64,000 nt of DNA from Streptomyces sp. S465. GTDB lineage: Bacteria > Actinomycetota > Actinomycetes > Streptomycetales > Streptomycetaceae. Shown here in pieces: positions 24,771 to 33,621 of this stretch (within the stretch, counting starts at the first letter, position 1; every line of letters starts with the position of its first letter). The position numbers were made by a program, and so were the translations under genes. The notes under the pieces were generated by a model that was given only the letters and a program-made list of their open reading frames with translations, was not told the DNA's origin and did not search any database. The DNA is taken from positions 1,240,001 to 1,304,000 of the forward strand of contig NZ_CP114036.1 in assembly GCF_026898115.1 (NCBI RefSeq), in the 5' to 3' direction.

Positions 24771-24921
24771 AGCTTCGGGCGCCGTCGAGGCAGGCGGCGG
24801 GAACGGCGGCGGGCGGGTCCGTGGTGAGGGCGACGGCCGCGGCCGGAGTGGGAGAGGGGACGGCAGCCTTCGGCGCGTCCGCGACCGCGGACGTCGGCGT
24901 GAGGAAGGCGAGCCGGAACAT
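24769..24921 (-). CDS. Possible leader peptide before tuf3
   Basis: A 50-codon frame from ATG 24921 ([20 protein letters not shown], then Ala/Pro-rich) ending in TGA at the base of the leader hairpin. It resembles no family, and high-GC DNA yields such frames by chance. The rest of the 24671-25128 stretch (458 bp) holds the tuf3 leader, presumed promoters for tuf3 and the TVP38 gene, and nothing else I can assign. Confidence 0.25.
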   Translation of the reverse strand: MFRLAFLTPTSAVADAPKAAVPSPTPAAAVALTTDPPAAVPAACLDGARS

Positions 24922-25128
24922 GCTGTGATCTTCGCGCACTGTACGGTCCGCGTCGAATGGTTTTCGGTGCGCGCGGGGGACCGAAGTGCTCGTTCCTGAC
25001 GTTCGGCCAAGGACCCGACGGCGCGTTACCGACGGTCCGGGGACCGTATGTCGACGGTCTGCCGACAATCGGGAGACAAGCCGACGACATCGCAGCGTCC
25101 GCCGATCCCGGTCGGTTACGCTCCAGCG

Positions 25129-25890
25129 ATGCTCGATGTCGCCGCCCCGCCCGCGAACCCGGCCGTGCGCCGTGCCCGCGCCGTGCTGCTCTCGCCGTGG
25201 TCGCGGCTGGCGCTGCTCGCCGCGCTGCTCACCGGCTCCGCGATCGCGGTCTGGCTGTGGCAGCCGCAGCGGCTGCTGGTCCATGGCTGGCCGCCGCAGC
25301 TGTCGGGGGTGACGGCCGCGGCGCTGTTCACGGCCGCGTACGGGGTGGGCACCGCCGCGCTGGTGCCCAGGCCGCTGCTGAATCTGGCGGCCGGTGCGCT
25401 CTTCGGCGTCCAGACCGGGCTGGTCACGGCCGTCGGCGGCACGGTGATCGGCGCCGGGATCGCCTTCGGTCTGGGGCGGCTGCTGGGGCAGGAGGCGCTG
25501 CGCCGGCTGCTGCGGGGCCGCTGGCTGACGGCGGCGGACCGGCAGCTGAGCGACCACGGGTTCCGGTCCATGCTGGCGATCCGGCTGTTCCCCGGCGTAC
25601 CGTTCGCCGCCGCCAACTACTGCGCGGCCGTCTCACGGATGGGCTGGCTGTCCTTCCTGCTGGCCACGGGGCTGGGCAGCGTGCCGAACACCGCCGCGTA
25701 CGTGGTCGCGGGCAGCCACGCCACCACCCCCACCTCACCCGCCTTCCTCCTCGCGCTGGCGTTCATCGCGGTGCCCGCCGTGGCCGGTGCGCTGGTGGCC
25801 TGGCGCAAACGCGGCCGGATGCGGCCCGCGTGGGGCGGGCAGGACCCGGCCGGGCACGAGACACCGCCCAAGACGCCGCCGGGGGTCTGA
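25129..25890 (+). CDS. TVP38/TMEM64-family membrane protein
   Basis: 253 residues, five to six hydrophobic helices. The SNARE-associated/VTT core shows as [40 protein letters not shown], then the re-entrant [20 protein letters not shown] and [18 protein letters not shown]. Related to DedA but of the TVP38 branch, possibly lipid-translocating. Start ATG 25129. Convergent with an MFS gene 37 bases away. Confidence 0.87.
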   Translation: MLDVAAPPANPAVRRARAVLLSPWSRLALLAALLTGSAIAVWLWQPQRLLVHGWPPQLSGVTAAALFTAAYGVGTAALVPRPLLNLAAGALFGVQTGLVTAVGGTVIGAGIAFGLGRLLGQEALRRLLRGRWLTAADRQLSDHGFRSMLAIRLFPGVPFAAANYCAAVSRMGWLSFLLATGLGSVPNTAAYVVAGSHATTPTSPAFLLALAFIAVPAVAGALVAWRKRGRMRPAWGGQDPAGHETPPKTPPGV

Positions 25891-25927
25891 CGGGCGGACC
25901 TGCCCGCGGTGCCTCCGGCAGGCGGTC

Positions 25928-27457
25928 TCAGCCGTCGGCCGGCCCGGAGGCGGGGGCCGAGGCGGTCGCGGCGCGGGCGGACAGCGGTTCGGCGATGTCC
26001 TCGAGCGAGCGCCGTTCCGCCGGGGTGGCGAGGAAGGCGGCGACGAGTCCGGCGGCGACCATCAGCGACGCCCCGATGGAGAAGGCCAGCACGGTGTCGG
26101 CGACGACTCCGCTCTGCGTCAGGTCCGAGAAGATCAGCGGGCCGCTGATGCCTCCGGCCGCCGTGCCGATGGCGTAGAAGAAGGCGATGGCCAGGGCGCG
26201 CGTCTCCATCGGGAAGACCTCGCTGACCGTCAGATACGCGGCGCTGGCACCGGCCGAGGCGAAGAAGAGGACCGCGCACCAGCAGGCGGTCATCGTGGTC
26301 GCGCCGAGCCGGCCGTCGCCGAACATCCAGGCGGTGAGGAAGAGCAGCACACCGGAGAGGAGGTAGGTGCTCGAGATCATCGGGCGGCGGCCGACGGTGT
26401 CGAAGAGCCGGCCCAGCAGCAGCGGCCCGAGGAAGTTGCCGAACGCGATGACCGCGAAGTAGTAGCCGGTGGCGCCGCTGGGCACGCCGAAGAACCTCAC
26501 CAGGATCGAGCCGAACCCGAAGGTGATGGCGTTGTAGAGGAACGCCTGTCCGATGAAGAGGGCCAGCCCCAGGAACGCGCGCCGGGGATAGGTCCGCAAG
26601 AGCGTCCGGGCGATCTCGACGAAGCCGGTGCTCTTCCGCGTTCTGACGGTGATGGCCTGGTCCGGCTCGGGGAGGCGCCGCCCGGTCCGGGCCTCGATCC
26701 GCCGTTCGGCCTCCGCGACCAGCTCCTCGGCGCCCGCCGCCCGGCCGTGGATGAACATCCAGCGCGGGCTCTCGGGGACGTTCCGGCGGACCAGCAGGAT
26801 GGCCAGGCCGAGGACGACGCCGAAGGCGAAGGTGAGCCGCCAGCCGACGTTCAGCGGGAAGACGCCGGTGTTCAGCATCAGCACGGAGAGCAGCGAGCCG
26901 CCCATCGCGCCGAGCCAGAAGCTGCCGTTGATGATCAGGTCGACGCGGCCCCGGTAGATCCTGGGGATCAGCTCGTCGATCGCGGAGTTGATGGCCGCGT
27001 ACTCCCCGCCGATGCCGAAGCCGGTGAGAAAGCGGAAAAGGAAGAACCACCAGGCGGAGAAGGAGACGGCGGTGAGCGCGGTGGCGGCCAGATAGACCCC
27101 GAGCGTGACGAGGAAGAGCTTCTTGCGGCCGTGACGGTCGGTGAGCCAGCCGAAGACCAGCGCCCCGGTGCAGGCCCCGGCCACATAGAGGGCCGCCGCC
27201 ACACCGGTGACCTGCGCGTCGGTGATGGACAGACCGCTGCCGGGCTCGGAGAGGCGGCTGGCGATGTTGCCGACGACGGTGACCTCGAGGCCGTCCAGGA
27301 TCCATACGGTGCCGAGACCGATCACGATCATCCAGTGCCAGCGCGACCAGGGCAGCCGGTCCAGCCGTGCCGGGACATCGGTGGTGATCGTCCCGCCGGT
27401 CCCGCCGGTCCCGCCCCCTCGGCCTCCCCGACCTCCGTCGGGCCCGAACGCGGTCAT
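25928..27457 (-). CDS. MFS transporter, sugar/metabolite:H+ symporter type
   Basis: 509 residues, 12 helices with a large central loop. MFS motif A: FGWLTDRHGRKKLFLVTLGV; between helices 4 and 5: FRFLTGFGIGGEYAAINSAI; before the loop: VPESPRWMFIHGR, the sugar-porter PESPRW motif; second-half motif: LLGRLFDTVGRRPMISS. The N-terminus has a run of Gly-rich triplets (GGRGGRGGGTGGTGGT). ATG 27457 has GAGGAG ten bases upstream. Resembles the aromatic acid/metabolite symporter group; substrate unknown. Confidence 0.87.
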   Translation of the reverse strand: MTAFGPDGGRGGRGGGTGGTGGTITTDVPARLDRLPWSRWHWMIVIGLGTVWILDGLEVTVVGNIASRLSEPGSGLSITDAQVTGVAAALYVAGACTGALVFGWLTDRHGRKKLFLVTLGVYLAATALTAVSFSAWWFFLFRFLTGFGIGGEYAAINSAIDELIPRIYRGRVDLIINGSFWLGAMGGSLLSVLMLNTGVFPLNVGWRLTFAFGVVLGLAILLVRRNVPESPRWMFIHGRAAGAEELVAEAERRIEARTGRRLPEPDQAITVRTRKSTGFVEIARTLLRTYPRRAFLGLALFIGQAFLYNAITFGFGSILVRFFGVPSGATGYYFAVIAFGNFLGPLLLGRLFDTVGRRPMISSTYLLSGVLLFLTAWMFGDGRLGATTMTACWCAVLFFASAGASAAYLTVSEVFPMETRALAIAFFYAIGTAAGGISGPLIFSDLTQSGVVADTVLAFSIGASLMVAAGLVAAFLATPAERRSLEDIAEPLSARAATASAPASGPADG

Positions 27458-27753
27458 ACGGCGCGGCTCCTCGGCTGTCCACGACTGTCCATGGCTGTCC
27501 ACACCTGATCGTCGGCACGGCCCCCCACGGCCGGGCGGCCACCGCCGAGTACCCCTGGCCGATGTGATCAACCGATGCTCCGACCGGGCCCTTGATAAGC
27601 CGCGCACCCGGGGACGCTACGCTGCCCCACAACCGGCAGTTGATCCTCGACCGCCGGCCTACCCAACGACCACCCGCCTGCATCGGTCACGCATGGCCAT
27701 TCACGGCCATGCACCGATCAGCGCACGATCAGCCTTTGGATAGCGAAGACTCA

Positions 27754-28626
27754 ATGTCGTGGTTTGAATCACTCATCCTCGGGCTGGTCCAGGGGTTGAC
27801 TGAGTTTCTCCCGATCTCCTCCAGCGCCCATCTGCGGCTCACGGCCGCGTTCGCCGGCTGGAACGACCCTGGGCCCGCCTTCACCGCGATCACCCAGATC
27901 GGCACGGAGCTCGCGGTGCTCATCTACTTCCGCAAGGACATCGTCACCATCGTCTCGTCCTGGTTCCGCTCGCTCTTCAGCAAGGAGTGGCGCGGCAACC
28001 ACGACGCCCAGATGGGCTGGCTGGTGATCGTCGGCTCCATACCCATCGGCGTGCTCGGCCTCACACTTCAGGACGCGATCGAGGGTCCGTTCCGCGATCT
28101 GCGCCTCATCGCCACGACCCTCGTGGTCCTGGGCCTCGTTCTCGGCTTCGCGGACCGGCGCGCGGCGCGCGATGAGACGGGCGGCCGGCACCGTGTCGCC
28201 AACCAGCGCAAGACGCTGCGGGAACTGAGCATCCGGGACGGCCTGATATTCGGCGTCTGCCAGGCGATGGCGCTGGTGCCGGGCGTCTCCCGGTCAGGCG
28301 CGACGATCAGCGGCGGGCTGCTGATGGGCTACACCCGCGAGGCGGCGGCCCGGTACTCCTTCCTGCTCGCGGTGCCGGCGGTGCTGGCCTCGGGCGTTTT
28401 CGAGCTGAAGGACGCGTCCGAGGGGCATACGGAGTGGGGTCCGACGCTCTTCGCCACGGTCGTGGCCTTCGTGGTCGGCTATGCGGTCATCGCATGGTTC
28501 ATGAAATTCATCTCCAGCAAGAGCTTCATGCCGTTCGTGATCTACCGGGTGCTGCTGGGTCTCGCGCTCTTCGCCCTGGTCGGCTTCGGCGTGCTGAGCG
28601 CCCACGCGGCCGAGTCGGCGGGCTGA
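27754..28626 (+). CDS. uppP: Undecaprenyl-diphosphatase UppP (BacA)
   Basis: 290 residues, polytopic membrane enzyme that recycles undecaprenyl pyrophosphate to the monophosphate carrier for cell-wall synthesis; overproduction gives bacitracin resistance. Signatures: LGLVQGLTEFLPISSSAHLR near the N-terminus (catalytic Glu and Ser/His region) and MALVPGVSRSGATISGGLLM in the middle. Length is normal (about 270-290). ATG 27754 begins the conserved first helix. A hairpin follows the stop. Monocistronic, divergent from the MFS gene. Confidence 0.95.
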   Translation: MSWFESLILGLVQGLTEFLPISSSAHLRLTAAFAGWNDPGPAFTAITQIGTELAVLIYFRKDIVTIVSSWFRSLFSKEWRGNHDAQMGWLVIVGSIPIGVLGLTLQDAIEGPFRDLRLIATTLVVLGLVLGFADRRAARDETGGRHRVANQRKTLRELSIRDGLIFGVCQAMALVPGVSRSGATISGGLLMGYTREAAARYSFLLAVPAVLASGVFELKDASEGHTEWGPTLFATVVAFVVGYAVIAWFMKFISSKSFMPFVIYRVLLGLALFALVGFGVLSAHAAESAG

Positions 28627-28637
28627 GGCATGGGGAT

Positions 28638-28673
28638 GGGCCGCCGGCCGAGGAGGGAGGAGTCCGGCGGCCC
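28638..28673 (+). terminator. Hairpin after uppP
   Basis: GGGCCGCCGG (28638-28647) pairs perfectly with CCGGCGGCCC (28664-28673), 16-nt loop, 12 bases after the uppP stop. Serves as terminator and may also stop the converging HAD gene. Confidence 0.7.
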
Positions 28674-28840
28674 CTTCGCTCAGGTCTGGCGCCCCCTGAG
28701 CGGTATGGGACGAGTCAATCGCCATGCGGAGCGCCAGGGAAGGGTGTGCGGTAGATATATGCGAGCATTCGCAGCACACCGGGTGTGAATTTCCCACCCA
28801 CCGCGCACCCCTCCCCTCACCGGCGGTCCGGTGAAGGCGC

Positions 28841-29488
28841 TCACACCGGCGGTCCGGCGACGATCTCCACCAGCTGGTCCAACGAGTCGATCCGCCAGTC
28901 CGCCATCGCCGCGTCGGCCGTATCGGCCCACAGACACCCCCACGGCCCCCGGCGGATATGCGCGGCCCGCAGCCCGGCGGCCTTCGCCGGCCGGATGTCG
29001 AGGGCCGGATAGTCACCCACGTACACCGTCCGCCGCGGCGCGGCACCGCCGAGCTCCAGCACCCGCCGGAAGAACTCCGGATCGGGCTTGACGACCCCCC
29101 ATTGGCTGGACGTGGCCACGGCGTCGACGGGCAGCTCCAGTCCGCGCAGCAGCTCACCCGCCCGCAGCGACTGGTTCCCGGCCAGCACGATCCGCAGCCC
29201 CGACTCCCGCAGCGCGCCGAGCGCGGACCGCACATCCGGGTACAGATCGGTCTCGTCCAGCCACTCCCCCCGCCCGGCCGCCTCCCGCGCCCGCCGCTCG
29301 GCCTCGATGTCCACCCCCGGCCGCACCAGGCGGATCGCGTCCCCGTCGTCCCGTCCCCTCGCGACGACGGCCCCCACCAGCGCCGACAGGGTGTGCCGCG
29401 GCACACCGAGCCAGTCGGCCCAGGCGCCCCAGTAGCGGTCCTCACGGACCAGGGTCGAGCCGATGTCGAACACCACGGTCTCGATCAT
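28841..29488 (-). CDS. HAD-superfamily hydrolase
   Basis: 215 residues. All four HAD motifs: nucleophile Asp in VVFDIGSTLVRED (DxG variant), Ser/Thr region in LRIVLAGNQSLRAGE, Lys in QWGVVKPDPEFFRRVLE, and acidic pair in VYVGDYPALDIRPAKAAGLR. The cap is a helical C1 type (about 15-80). Probably a small-molecule phosphatase; substrate not predictable. ATG 29488; the next upstream gene ends 25 bases before. Confidence 0.88.
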   Translation of the reverse strand: MIETVVFDIGSTLVREDRYWGAWADWLGVPRHTLSALVGAVVARGRDDGDAIRLVRPGVDIEAERRAREAAGRGEWLDETDLYPDVRSALGALRESGLRIVLAGNQSLRAGELLRGLELPVDAVATSSQWGVVKPDPEFFRRVLELGGAAPRRTVYVGDYPALDIRPAKAAGLRAAHIRRGPWGCLWADTADAAMADWRIDSLDQLVEIVAGPPV

Positions 29489-29513
29489 CGCGCGCGCCCG
29501 CGACCCCGGGCCC

Positions 29514-30137
29514 TCACGCCTCCCCCGGCCGCTCGCCCTCCCAGTCGGCGTACCGGATCCGGGCGATGTCCCGCACCTCGCCGACCGTGCCCCATTCGTC
29601 CTTCCCCAGCCGGGACAGCGGCCGCAGCCTGCTGATCTCCGCATGCCCGTCGACCATCACCGCGTCGTCGATCGCGGCATGCACCACCCTCCCGAAGACC
29701 ACCGTGGAGTTCCCGAACCCCACCGTGCCGTGTACCACGCACTCCAGCGCCACCGGCGACCCCGCCACCCGAGGCGGCTTCACCCGCGCACTCGGCTCCT
29801 GCGCCACCCCCACCATCTCGAACTCGCTCACCCCGTGCGGAAAGTCCGTCCCGGTCGCGTTGACCTGCTCGAAGAGTCCCTCGGGCGCGAGGCTCACCAC
29901 GAACTCCCCGGTGTCCTCGGCGTTCCGCAGCGAATCCTTCCGCCCCACGGAGGTGAACTGCACGATCGGCGGGGCCACGGACGAGACGGTGAAGAACGAG
30001 TGCGGGGCGAGGTTCGCCGAAAGGTGGTCTCGGCTGATCGTCGAGACCCAGGCGATCGGCCGGGGCACGACGACCGAGGTCAGCAGTTTGTAGAAGGGAG
30101 TGGAGCCCATGGCCTCGGGGTCGAAATCGATACGCAT
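29514..30137 (-). CDS. Flavin reductase-like FMN-binding protein
   Basis: 207 residues of the flavin_reductase split-barrel family: LTSVVVPRPIAWVSTISRDH, NLAPHSFFTVSSVAPPIVQF, FGRVVHAAIDDAVMVDGHAE. These proteins bind FMN and either reduce free flavin for partner monooxygenases or act as oxidoreductases themselves. It is just upstream of, and co-directional with, the HAD gene. ATG 30137. Partner not evident nearby. Confidence 0.87.
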   Translation of the reverse strand: MRIDFDPEAMGSTPFYKLLTSVVVPRPIAWVSTISRDHLSANLAPHSFFTVSSVAPPIVQFTSVGRKDSLRNAEDTGEFVVSLAPEGLFEQVNATGTDFPHGVSEFEMVGVAQEPSARVKPPRVAGSPVALECVVHGTVGFGNSTVVFGRVVHAAIDDAVMVDGHAEISRLRPLSRLGKDEWGTVGEVRDIARIRYADWEGERPGEA

Positions 30138-30241
30138 GCCGCCCAGTATCCGCGCAGCCGGCGGCGCGTCCTCACGAGGGATCGCAGCATCACCCAGCCC
30201 CTGCGTTGCACGGAACATCGCGATCCCGGCCAGTGGACCGG

Positions 30242-32056
30242 TCACAACCTCAGGCGGTACGGCATCATGCAGACAACCGCATCGGTGCGTGCCTGGAGGA
30301 CCGCGGCCAGCAGCAGGCCGCGCTGGTTCTGGAGAAGCGCGTAGCGCCGGTGCCGGGGCTCGACCTCGGGGATGAGCACGGCGACCTCGCGGCCGGACTC
30401 CGTCTCGCGCCGCACGTAGGCGACCATCGGCTGCGCCAAAGAGCGGTGCGGACTGTCGACGATCTCCAGACGCACCCCGGGATTCCAGCGCTCCCAGGCG
30501 TACCGCAGCGCCAGCGCCTTCTCGGCCTCGGCCTGGACGCTGACCGCCACGACCTCGTCGCCCAGGGCCAGCGCCGCCGTCAGCGCACGCTGCGCGAGCC
30601 TGCTGACCTCGCCGACTGGGACGATGACCAGGCTCATGGTGTGCACCGGCGGGGGCGGGATCCGTCCGAGCCCCAGTTCCTCGCAGGCCGCCGTGTAATA
30701 GCGCTGGATGCGGGTGAACAGCAGCATCAGCAGTGGCACCGCGACCATGACCAGCCAGGCCCCTTCGAGGAACTTGGTGGTCAGCAGGACCAGCCCGGCC
30801 ACGGTCGTCAGCACGGCCCCCAGGCCGTTGATCGCGGCCCGGCGAAGCCACCCTTCGGGCTGCTCGGTCGCCCAGTGGCGGACCAGGCCGACCTGGCTGA
30901 TGGTGAAGCCGGTGAACACCCCGATGGCGAACAGCGGGATCAGCCGGTGGGTCTCGGCCGCGGCCGCGATGAGCAGCAGCGCCGACAGCACCGCCAGCGC
31001 TACCACCCCGTACCGGTACACCGGCCGCTCGGCGCGCAGCCCGAACAGGTGGGGCAGCCGGTTGTCCCGCGCCAGCACGCTCATCAGGACGGGGAGACCG
31101 CCGAAGCTGGTGTTCGCGGCGAGCGCGAGGACGAGGGTGACGATGAGGCTGGTGGCGTAGTACTCCCATCCGGTTCCGTACGCGCCGGCGGCGAGTTGGG
31201 CGAGGACCGTCACCCCGCGGCGCGGCGCCACCTGGTCGCGGCGGATGAGATACGCCATCCCGAGAAGCATCGCGCCGAGGAGCACGCCCAGCATCAGCTC
31301 GGTGTGCTGGGCCCGCTTGACGCGTGGCTCACGGAACATCGGTACGCCGTTGGCGATGGCCTCCACACCGGTCAGGGCGGAGCAGCCCGAGGAGAACGCC
31401 TTGAGAATGAGCAGAATGCCCAGCGACTCGGTGGCCCGGACGGAGTGGGCGGTGCCGACGACGGCCGCGGGGTGCGAGCGCAGGATCCCCATGACGACGA
31501 TGCCGAGCATGCTGACGATGAACAGAACGGCCGGCAGCATCAGCACCCGAGCACTCTCGGCCACTCCCCACAGATTCACCGTGGTGAGCAGGACGAGCAG
31601 CACGAGGCAGACGGCGAGCAGATGTGTGGAGAGGGCCGGAAAGGCGGAGGCGAGGCTGGCGGCGCCGGCGGCCAGGCTGACAGCGACGGTGAGGACGTAG
31701 TCGACGATCAGGGCCGCTGCGGCGAGCAGGCTCAGCCGTGGCCCGAGGCTCTTCTTCGCCACCGCGTAGGCGCCGCCTCCGTCCGGATGGACGGCGATCA
31801 CCTGGCAGTAGGAGATCACCAGCACGGTGAGCAGAACGACGATGACCACGGTGATGGGCAGCGTGGCGGTCAGCGTCCCGGTTCCGGCGGCGATCAGGAC
31901 GACCACGATGGCCTCGGGGCCGTACGCGACCGAACTCAGCGCGTCCAGGGACAGCGCGGCCAGCCCCTCACCGCTGGTGAGCCGGTGTTTGTCGCCCTCC
32001 CCGTGGCGCAGCGGTACCCGGGGCCGTTCCTTGCGGTGTGCCAGTCCGAACGCCAT
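30242..32056 (-). CDS. KimA-type APC/KUP potassium transporter
   Basis: 604 residues: about 12 transmembrane helices (roughly 35-450) and a soluble C-terminal domain (about 460-604). The start has the diagnostic LSLDALSSVAYGPEAIVVVL, as in Bacillus KimA (YdaO), whose length (about 607) also matches; next comes VHPDGGGAYAVAKKSLGPRL. KimA imports K+ with H+ and is inhibited by c-di-AMP. The C-terminal region (HTMSLVIVPVGEVSRLAQRA and on) looks like a Rossmann/USP-like regulatory domain. The family is often mislabelled amino-acid permease. ATG 32056 follows GAGG. Not next to other potassium genes. Confidence 0.75.
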   Translation of the reverse strand: MAFGLAHRKERPRVPLRHGEGDKHRLTSGEGLAALSLDALSSVAYGPEAIVVVLIAAGTGTLTATLPITVVIVVLLTVLVISYCQVIAVHPDGGGAYAVAKKSLGPRLSLLAAAALIVDYVLTVAVSLAAGAASLASAFPALSTHLLAVCLVLLVLLTTVNLWGVAESARVLMLPAVLFIVSMLGIVVMGILRSHPAAVVGTAHSVRATESLGILLILKAFSSGCSALTGVEAIANGVPMFREPRVKRAQHTELMLGVLLGAMLLGMAYLIRRDQVAPRRGVTVLAQLAAGAYGTGWEYYATSLIVTLVLALAANTSFGGLPVLMSVLARDNRLPHLFGLRAERPVYRYGVVALAVLSALLLIAAAAETHRLIPLFAIGVFTGFTISQVGLVRHWATEQPEGWLRRAAINGLGAVLTTVAGLVLLTTKFLEGAWLVMVAVPLLMLLFTRIQRYYTAACEELGLGRIPPPPVHTMSLVIVPVGEVSRLAQRALTAALALGDEVVAVSVQAEAEKALALRYAWERWNPGVRLEIVDSPHRSLAQPMVAYVRRETESGREVAVLIPEVEPRHRRYALLQNQRGLLLAAVLQARTDAVVCMMPYRLRL

Positions 32057-32396
32057 GGGCAACCTCGGGGCGGGATATCGGGGGCGTCACGCGACAGTGT
32101 GCCCCGCCGTGGCGCCCGGCCATCCGAGGCGTGCCCGAACCGCCGCCAGTTCTCCGCCGCTCCCCGGGCACCCCTGGGCCGACGGAGTGTTCCTGGCGGT
32201 GCTCCCCGAGTGTCGCCGACGGGGCGGTGCCCGCGACCGTAAGGTGAGCTGGCGCGGGCACCGGCCTGTCGACAGGAAAGCGGTCCGCGCGATTGTTCCC
32301 GCGGACCCGTGCGGTCGCGCGTCCGGCGAGCGAGGGTGGCGCTGACGAGGCGCGCCGGGTTGCCGCCAAGCGCCGGACGACTGGAGGTTGGTGACC
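32057..32396. other. Divergent intergenic region, kimA-like / DUF1931
   Basis: 340 bases without a convincing gene. It must hold promoters for both flanking genes. One inverted repeat stands out: GGTCCGCG (32282-32289), 10-nt spacer, CGCGGACC (32300-32307), about 90 bases before the DUF1931 start. I saw no c-di-AMP riboswitch pattern. Nothing else assignable. Confidence 0.4.
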
Positions 32397-32846
32397 ATGA
32401 CGGTGATGTCCGTGCCCAGGTTCGAACGGTTCTTCCGGGCAGCGGCGGGGCTTGACGTCGACAAGAACGACCTCAAGCGCTACAGCGACTTCGTGAACGG
32501 CAAACTCTACGAGCTGCTGCTCATCGCCGAGGCGACCGCGAAGGCCAACACCCGAGACGTGATCTTGCCATGGGACCTGCCGATCACCAAGGGGCTCCAG
32601 GAGAGCATCCACCGCTTCCGCACCCTCGACCAGGAGATCGAGCTGAAGCCCATCCTCGACCAGCTCGCCACCCATCCGGTCCTGGACCGCACGCCCGACG
32701 CCGACACCGAGGCAAGGTATCCCGAGATCATCGGGGGGCTCAGCCTCGCGCTGGCCCAGACGTTCAAGATCGTCTACCCGGACCTGAAGAACCCTCAGAC
32801 CGAGCACTGGGAGAGGGCCGGGCGGCTCTTCGATCTCCTGCTGTGA
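32397..32846 (+). CDS. DUF1931 histone-fold protein
   Basis: 149 residues matching the DUF1931 family closely: FERFFRAAAGLDVDKNDLKR, LLLIAEATAKANTRDVILPW, DLPITKGLQESIHRF, and the C-terminal LKNPQTEHWERAGRLFDLLL. Structures of homologues from Aquifex and Thermus show two histone folds in one chain, like a fused archaeal histone dimer. A DNA-binding or nucleoid role is plausible but unproven. GGAGG nine bases before ATG 32397 decides the start. It is convergent with the chaperone operon, which ends in a shared hairpin. Confidence 0.88.
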   Translation: MTVMSVPRFERFFRAAAGLDVDKNDLKRYSDFVNGKLYELLLIAEATAKANTRDVILPWDLPITKGLQESIHRFRTLDQEIELKPILDQLATHPVLDRTPDADTEARYPEIIGGLSLALAQTFKIVYPDLKNPQTEHWERAGRLFDLLL

Positions 32847-32978
32847 CACCTGCTGATGCTGGGCCCGCTGCGGCTATGCCGGGATGACGGTGGCCAGGTC
32901 GGCGGGCATCCGTCCCCGAAGGTCGTCGTGTCGAACACGGGAAAGCCTGTGGCGACCATCGTGTTCGTCCTTCCGGTG

Positions 32979-33017
32979 CCCGCGGCGGCCGCCCGGCGGA
33001 GCGGGGGCCGCCGCGGG
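32979..33017. terminator. Bidirectional hairpin, DUF1931 / stress operon
   Basis: Perfect 12-bp stem CCCGCGGCGGCC (32979-32990) with GGCCGCCGCGGG (33006-33017), 15-nt loop. It lies between two converging stops, 38 bases past the hsp20 stop and 133 past DUF1931. Confidence 0.65.
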
Positions 33018-33054
33018 GTGAGAGAGCCGGTTCGCGGCCGGCAGGCGCGTGGTC

Positions 33055-33615
33055 TCAGGGGCCGCCCTGCGACTGCTGCGGCGGCTGTTGTTGTTGCTGG
33101 GGTTCCTGCTGCCGCCGGCTTTCGCCTTGAACGCTCTCGGTGATCTCTATATGGCGGGGCTTGGCGATCTCCGCCTTGGGAACGGTGATCGTGAGGACGC
33201 CCTCGGACATGGCCGCCCTGACACCCTCGGTGTTCACCTCGCTCGGGAGCAGCAGCCGGTACTCGAAACGGCCGGTGCGGCGGCCGCCGCGGCGCAGGAC
33301 GCCCTTGCGCTCCCGTTCCTTGATCTCCCCGGAGACGGTCAACTCCTGGCCGTTGACCTCGAGGTCGATGTCCTGGCGCTTGACGCCGGGGAGTTCGAGT
33401 TCGATGTGGTACGCCTCGTCGCCTTCGGTCACATCGGCGGCGGGCGTCCACGTCGCCAGACCGGGCGTCGCCGCTCCGCCGACCGTGGATTCGAGCAGAC
33501 CGCCCATCTGGTTGAGCAGATCGTCGAACTCCGCCAGCGGATTGCGCGCCCACACCCGGGGTCGGTCCATCGCGCCTTGGCGCTGCTGTTGCTGTCGTCG
33601 GACGGGTGTGCTCAT
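33055..33615 (-). CDS. Small heat shock protein, Hsp20 family
   Basis: 186 residues. The alpha-crystallin domain spans about 58-150: WTPAADVTEGDEAYHIELEL, GVKRQDIDLEVNGQELTVSG, and the closing MSEGVLTITVPKAE. The C-terminus is Gln/Pro-rich with no clear I-x-I anchor, unusual for the family. It holds unfolding proteins for refolding by the DnaK and ClpB systems encoded upstream. GGAGG lies before ATG 33615. Last gene of the stress operon, six bases after the reductase gene. Confidence 0.93.
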   Translation of the reverse strand: MSTPVRRQQQQRQGAMDRPRVWARNPLAEFDDLLNQMGGLLESTVGGAATPGLATWTPAADVTEGDEAYHIELELPGVKRQDIDLEVNGQELTVSGEIKERERKGVLRRGGRRTGRFEYRLLLPSEVNTEGVRAAMSEGVLTITVPKAEIAKPRHIEITESVQGESRRQQEPQQQQQPPQQSQGGP

Positions 33616-33621
33616 CGTCCT

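Noticed and set aside
32057..32396. c-di-AMP (ydaO-type) riboswitch before the KimA-like gene
   Set aside because: No matching conserved segments seen by eye in the leader; a covariance search would be decisive.
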